This document shows, piece after piece, positions 61,464 to 64,000 of a stretch of 64,000 nucleotides of DNA. Made by a program: the position numbers and the translations under genes. The stretch spans positions 23,265 to 87,264 of the forward strand of contig QZLH01000263.1 in the NCBI GenBank assembly GCA_003833135.1, given 5' to 3'. Under the pieces are notes generated by a model, which ran no database searches, was not told the DNA's origin, and saw only the letters and a list, made by a program, of their open reading frames with translations. This stretch comes from Oehlia diaphana (lineage: Eukaryota > Glomeromycota > Glomeromycetes > Glomerales > Glomeraceae). Every line of letters begins with the position of its first letter. The stretch's first letter is position 1.

Positions 61464-62807
61464 TTATTGTTTCAAGTCTAAATCTTTAATGTCTTCAGCA
61501 TCTAAATTAAAAAAGATAACATTAAAAGAATGATTAACTTATACAATTATGGATGTAAATAAACATAAATTACCTGCACTAGTAGCTTTGTGAATATCAT
61601 GCCTTTCAGGAGAAGTAGTAGAAGTTGCTGTTGATGTAGAATTATCTTTATTATCTTTATTATCTTTATTATCTAGGATTTCTAAACCATCATTTAATTT
61701 ATATGGAGAAGCCTTAGAAGCAGAATTAATTGAAGATTGATTATGATCTTCTATTTCTTCTCTTATAATTTTTATTTGATGATTATTAGTGGAAGAGCTA
61801 AATACATCATCATCGTCAGTATCCTTGTTAACATCAATACCATGTGATCCATAAACTGGTTGAGATTTCAAAGGTGAAATTCGAGCATTAGGGGCAGTAT
61901 TAAAAGAATTGTTGGTGGTATTGATATACTGACGATCATTATTTTTTTGTGGTTGAAAAGGAGAAAAATCTTCTTCAAGTAAAGGATTGTCTGCTTCATA
62001 ACCGGGTAAACTTGTGTAATGCGGAGTAGAATGTTGAGTTGTTTCATTTCTTGTTGCCGTTTGTTGTTTTAATTTTTCGTACCATTCTTTAGCTTTCTTT
62101 TTTGTTGCTAAAATTTTTTAAAAATAAATTTAATAATTTAAGAAAATTAAAGTTGCTCAATCAAATAAATAATCCTTACTGTCAACAGCCTGAACAATTT
62201 TTTCTTTAATTATTGGAAGTTCTTCTATTTAATAGAAAAATAATTTAATATAAAATCATATCTTTATCTAATTAATGAAAAGTATTTTTACCTGAAAAAT
62301 CAGGGAAAGCAGATTGTTGTTGTTGTTGTTGAGGCGGTGGTTGCTGTCCATGTTGCTGTCGTTGTTGTTGTGCATCATATTGGGGATTTTCGGCATAAAA
62401 TTGTCCTAAAATCAAAAATCAAAAATCAAAAATCAAAAATTTAGATATATGAAAAAGTTATTTTAAAAATAAAAACTTACTATCTGCTTCGGCTGCTAAA
62501 CTTCTAGCTAATTCTTCATCACGTTTAATTTGTTCGCTAGTATTAGGTCCAGACTATGTATTTAAAAAAAAAAATTAAAAAATTTATAGGAAAAACGAAA
62601 GCTAATTCAAATGATACAACATACTTCGGTTTGAGCTGGAATATTTTCTTCACTCTTGTAGTTTGGGTCAGACATACTCAAAAGAGCATTTATACTTTGT
62701 TCTAAATTTGCTTGATTGGCTTCAAATACTGCTTCACATACTTCGGGATCTACGCTAGGGAACATACCCTTCAGGGTATTTATTGCTTCAGTATTCTGAG
62801 TTGACAT
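61464..62807 (-). CDS. CUE-domain ubiquitin-binding protein (Cue5-like)
   Basis: Starts MSTQNTEAINTLKGMFPSVD at 62807. Residues 6-48 are a CUE domain with the Met-Phe-Pro ubiquitin-contact motif (GMFPSVDPEVCEAVFEANQA) and di-Leu helix end (SINALLSM). The next exon carries DEELARSLAAEAD, like Cue5 (DEELARRL). A Gln-rich stretch follows (poly-Gln encoded near 62310-62345), then a Lys-rich helix (IIKEKIVQAVDTTKKKAKEW). A long disordered tail has HYTSLPGYEADNPLLEED, a possible Atg8-binding YxxL-type motif with acidic context, and a DNK tandem repeat. It ends EDIKDLDLKQ at 61464. Yeast Cue5 links ubiquitinated aggregates to autophagy; here that role is inferred. It is divergent from the GET5 gene. 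Confidence 0.78.
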
Positions 62808-63081
62808 TTGTTACTATGTATGTGTGTGTAAGTAAAGAAGATCAAATGAGGACACTCTAAACAAATAAATTGGCTTATTTATAAGTTTATAGATATACTG
62901 TACTTGGCGAATAACTTGGCAGATAACTTGGCGATTCTTGATTACTTTGTTTTCCTCTTTAGTTTTTCCGATATTCATTCAACATATGAAATTTAAACAT
63001 CTAAGCGGTGTAACTGCCGATCATTTCAGAAATTTTTCCTCTTACAGTTTTCTTAACCATTTCTCTACTCTTGATCTCAGT
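62808..63081. promoter_or_regulatory. Divergent promoter region CUE gene / GET5
   Basis: 274 bp between opposing starts. Three copies of an ACTTGGC word at about 62902-62932 (spacing 11-13 bp) are a possible binding-site cluster. The GET5 frame stays open upstream through much of this interval, so the true start could be earlier. Confidence 0.4.
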
Positions 63082-63913
63082 ATGAGTTTAGTTGACGAGA
63101 CAAATTTTGTTACAAATTTCCTTAGTTCTTTATCATCACGCCCCGTGAGATATCCTCAAGACTTTGCTCCTCCTCTTCAAACGCGTCAAAAGCCAGTAAG
63201 TTAAAGAATCTAAACCAGACTCTCTTATTTAATACAAGTTTTCATTTTATTATTATTTTTAGACAGCAAACGCACTATCTAGTAAAAGTAAAAAATCAAC
63301 AGGAAAATCAAATCAAGAAATTTCACAAAACGCCGAACCTGCTCAAGGTACAGGCGTAATATTTTGAATGAATTTTTTTCTCCTTGTTTTTTTTCCAAAT
63401 AACGCGTACTTTTTTTTTTCAGGTATTCCAATTCAAGTAAAAATTAAATCACTTAAAGGAGGTCAAACATTTACAATCCAATTAAATAATTCTGATACGG
63501 TTATTAATCTTAAGGAAAAATTGCAACCTCTTGCTTCGATTCCTATTAATAATCAAAGATTGATATTAAGAGGAAAAGCTTTAATCGATACTAAAACTTT
63601 ATATGAATATGGTATTAATAATGATACCACAGTACATTTAGTTCAAAAGTCTGGTAGTGCGTCAATTAGTTCTTCTACTTCTGATACAATATCATCTCTT
63701 GTTTCTTCAAGTTCAGCTCAAGAACCTCTTAGTTCTTCTGCTATGGAAAAATTGAAAGATCCTCAATTTTGGCGTGCTTTACATACTTTTCTTCAAGGTG
63801 AATTTTCTCAAAATAAAGATGCTAATCGTGTCTTTCAAGAATTTTCTGACATTTATAAAGAATATAATGGAAAATTTATTGAAGACTTTGATAAACATAC
63901 AAAAACTGAATAG
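63082..63913 (+). CDS. GET5: Ubiquitin-like domain protein Get5/Mdy2 (UBL4)
   Basis: Part of the Get4-Get5-Sgt2 pathway that hands tail-anchored membrane proteins to Get3. Three exons (63082-63195, 63263-63347, 63423-63913) give 229 residues. The N-terminus (TNFVTNFLSSLSSRPVRYPQ) fits the Get4-binding segment. After a Lys/Ser linker comes the ubiquitin-like domain (IPIQVKIKSLKGGQTFTIQL, INLKEKLQPLASIPINNQRL, ILRGKALIDTKTLYEYGI, TTVHLVQKSG). A Ser-rich linker and the C-terminal dimerisation region (DPQFWRALHTFLQGEFSQ, VFQEFSDIYKEY) end the protein. Get5 lacks the Gly-Gly tail of ubiquitin, as here. The Met at 63082 is chosen because it leads directly into the conserved start; an in-frame ATG near 62986 would add 32 residues. 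Confidence 0.85.
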
Positions 63914-64000
63914 AAATATTATTTTTAATATTAGAAATTATCATAAATTTACTGTATTATTATTCGTCGGTATCTAAAAAATAAATACAATTTTTAACAT
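63914..64000. other. GET5 3' UTR, window end
   Basis: Short AT-rich stretch after the stop codon; nothing further to annotate. Confidence 0.5.

Overview
The window is nuclear DNA of a filamentous fungus. It is very AT-rich, with homopolymer-rich intergenic DNA and protein genes cut by many short introns (mostly about 50-110 bp, GT...AG). The gene set (velvet regulator, MADS-box factor, Mgm101, Mtf2-like factor, Get5, Tho1, GDP-L-fucose synthase, an augmin-like subunit) and this base composition fit an early-diverging Mucoromycota lineage. An arbuscular mycorrhizal fungus of the Rhizophagus type is my best guess; that is inference, since no rRNA or marker gene is present.

Layout. 1-10 kb: CSE1 exportin (-, cut by the window edge), a divergent REC114-like meiotic gene (+), and a DED1/DDX3 helicase (-). 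10-13.8 kb: gene-poor DNA with a relict gene. 13.8-19.5 kb: HAUS7-like augmin subunit (+), SMG5/EST1-like NMD factor (-), NDUFAF4-like complex I assembly factor (+). 19.6-27 kb: an orphan, probably mitochondrial protein (-), PFK-2/FBPase-2 (-), Tho1/SARNP (+), proteasome ATPase Rpt4 (-). 27.4-34.4 kb: ACAP-type BAR-PH-ArfGAP-ankyrin protein (+), Mtf2-like mitochondrial factor (+), NDUFA8 (+). 34.4-43.6 kb: a 127-bp poly-A tract, a velvet regulator with a long Pro/Tyr/Ser tail (-), then a 4.8-kb gene desert. 43.6-53.1 kb, all plus: MGM101, NAD-IDH catalytic subunit, capping protein beta, a possible tiny membrane protein, an MCM1-like MADS factor, SERF. 53.5-64 kb: AP-3 mu (-), transposon scars, GDP-L-fucose synthase (-), TFIIE alpha (+), a CUE-domain protein (-), Get5/UBL4 (+).

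There are no operons. Several pairs are head-to-head with 200-430 bp between starts (CSE1/REC114, SMG5/NDUFAF4, PFK2/THO1, RPT4/ArfGAP, GFUS/TFIIE, CUE/GET5). Mitochondrial genes recur as neighbours (Mtf2-like+NDUFA8, MGM101+IDH, NDUFAF4+orphan). I see no clear new multi-gene system. The most interesting items are the REC114-like gene in a lineage where sex is debated, the SMG5-like protein with a degenerate PIN active site, several unusual splice structures (an ATG-only exon, a 7-nt exon, a GC-AG intron, a hidden leader exon), an orphan mitochondrial-looking protein, and an unrecognised relict gene. Exon joins were chosen by hand from splice motifs and reading phase; where summed exon lengths are given they are divisible by three. 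Some boundaries could be off by a base or use an alternative site.
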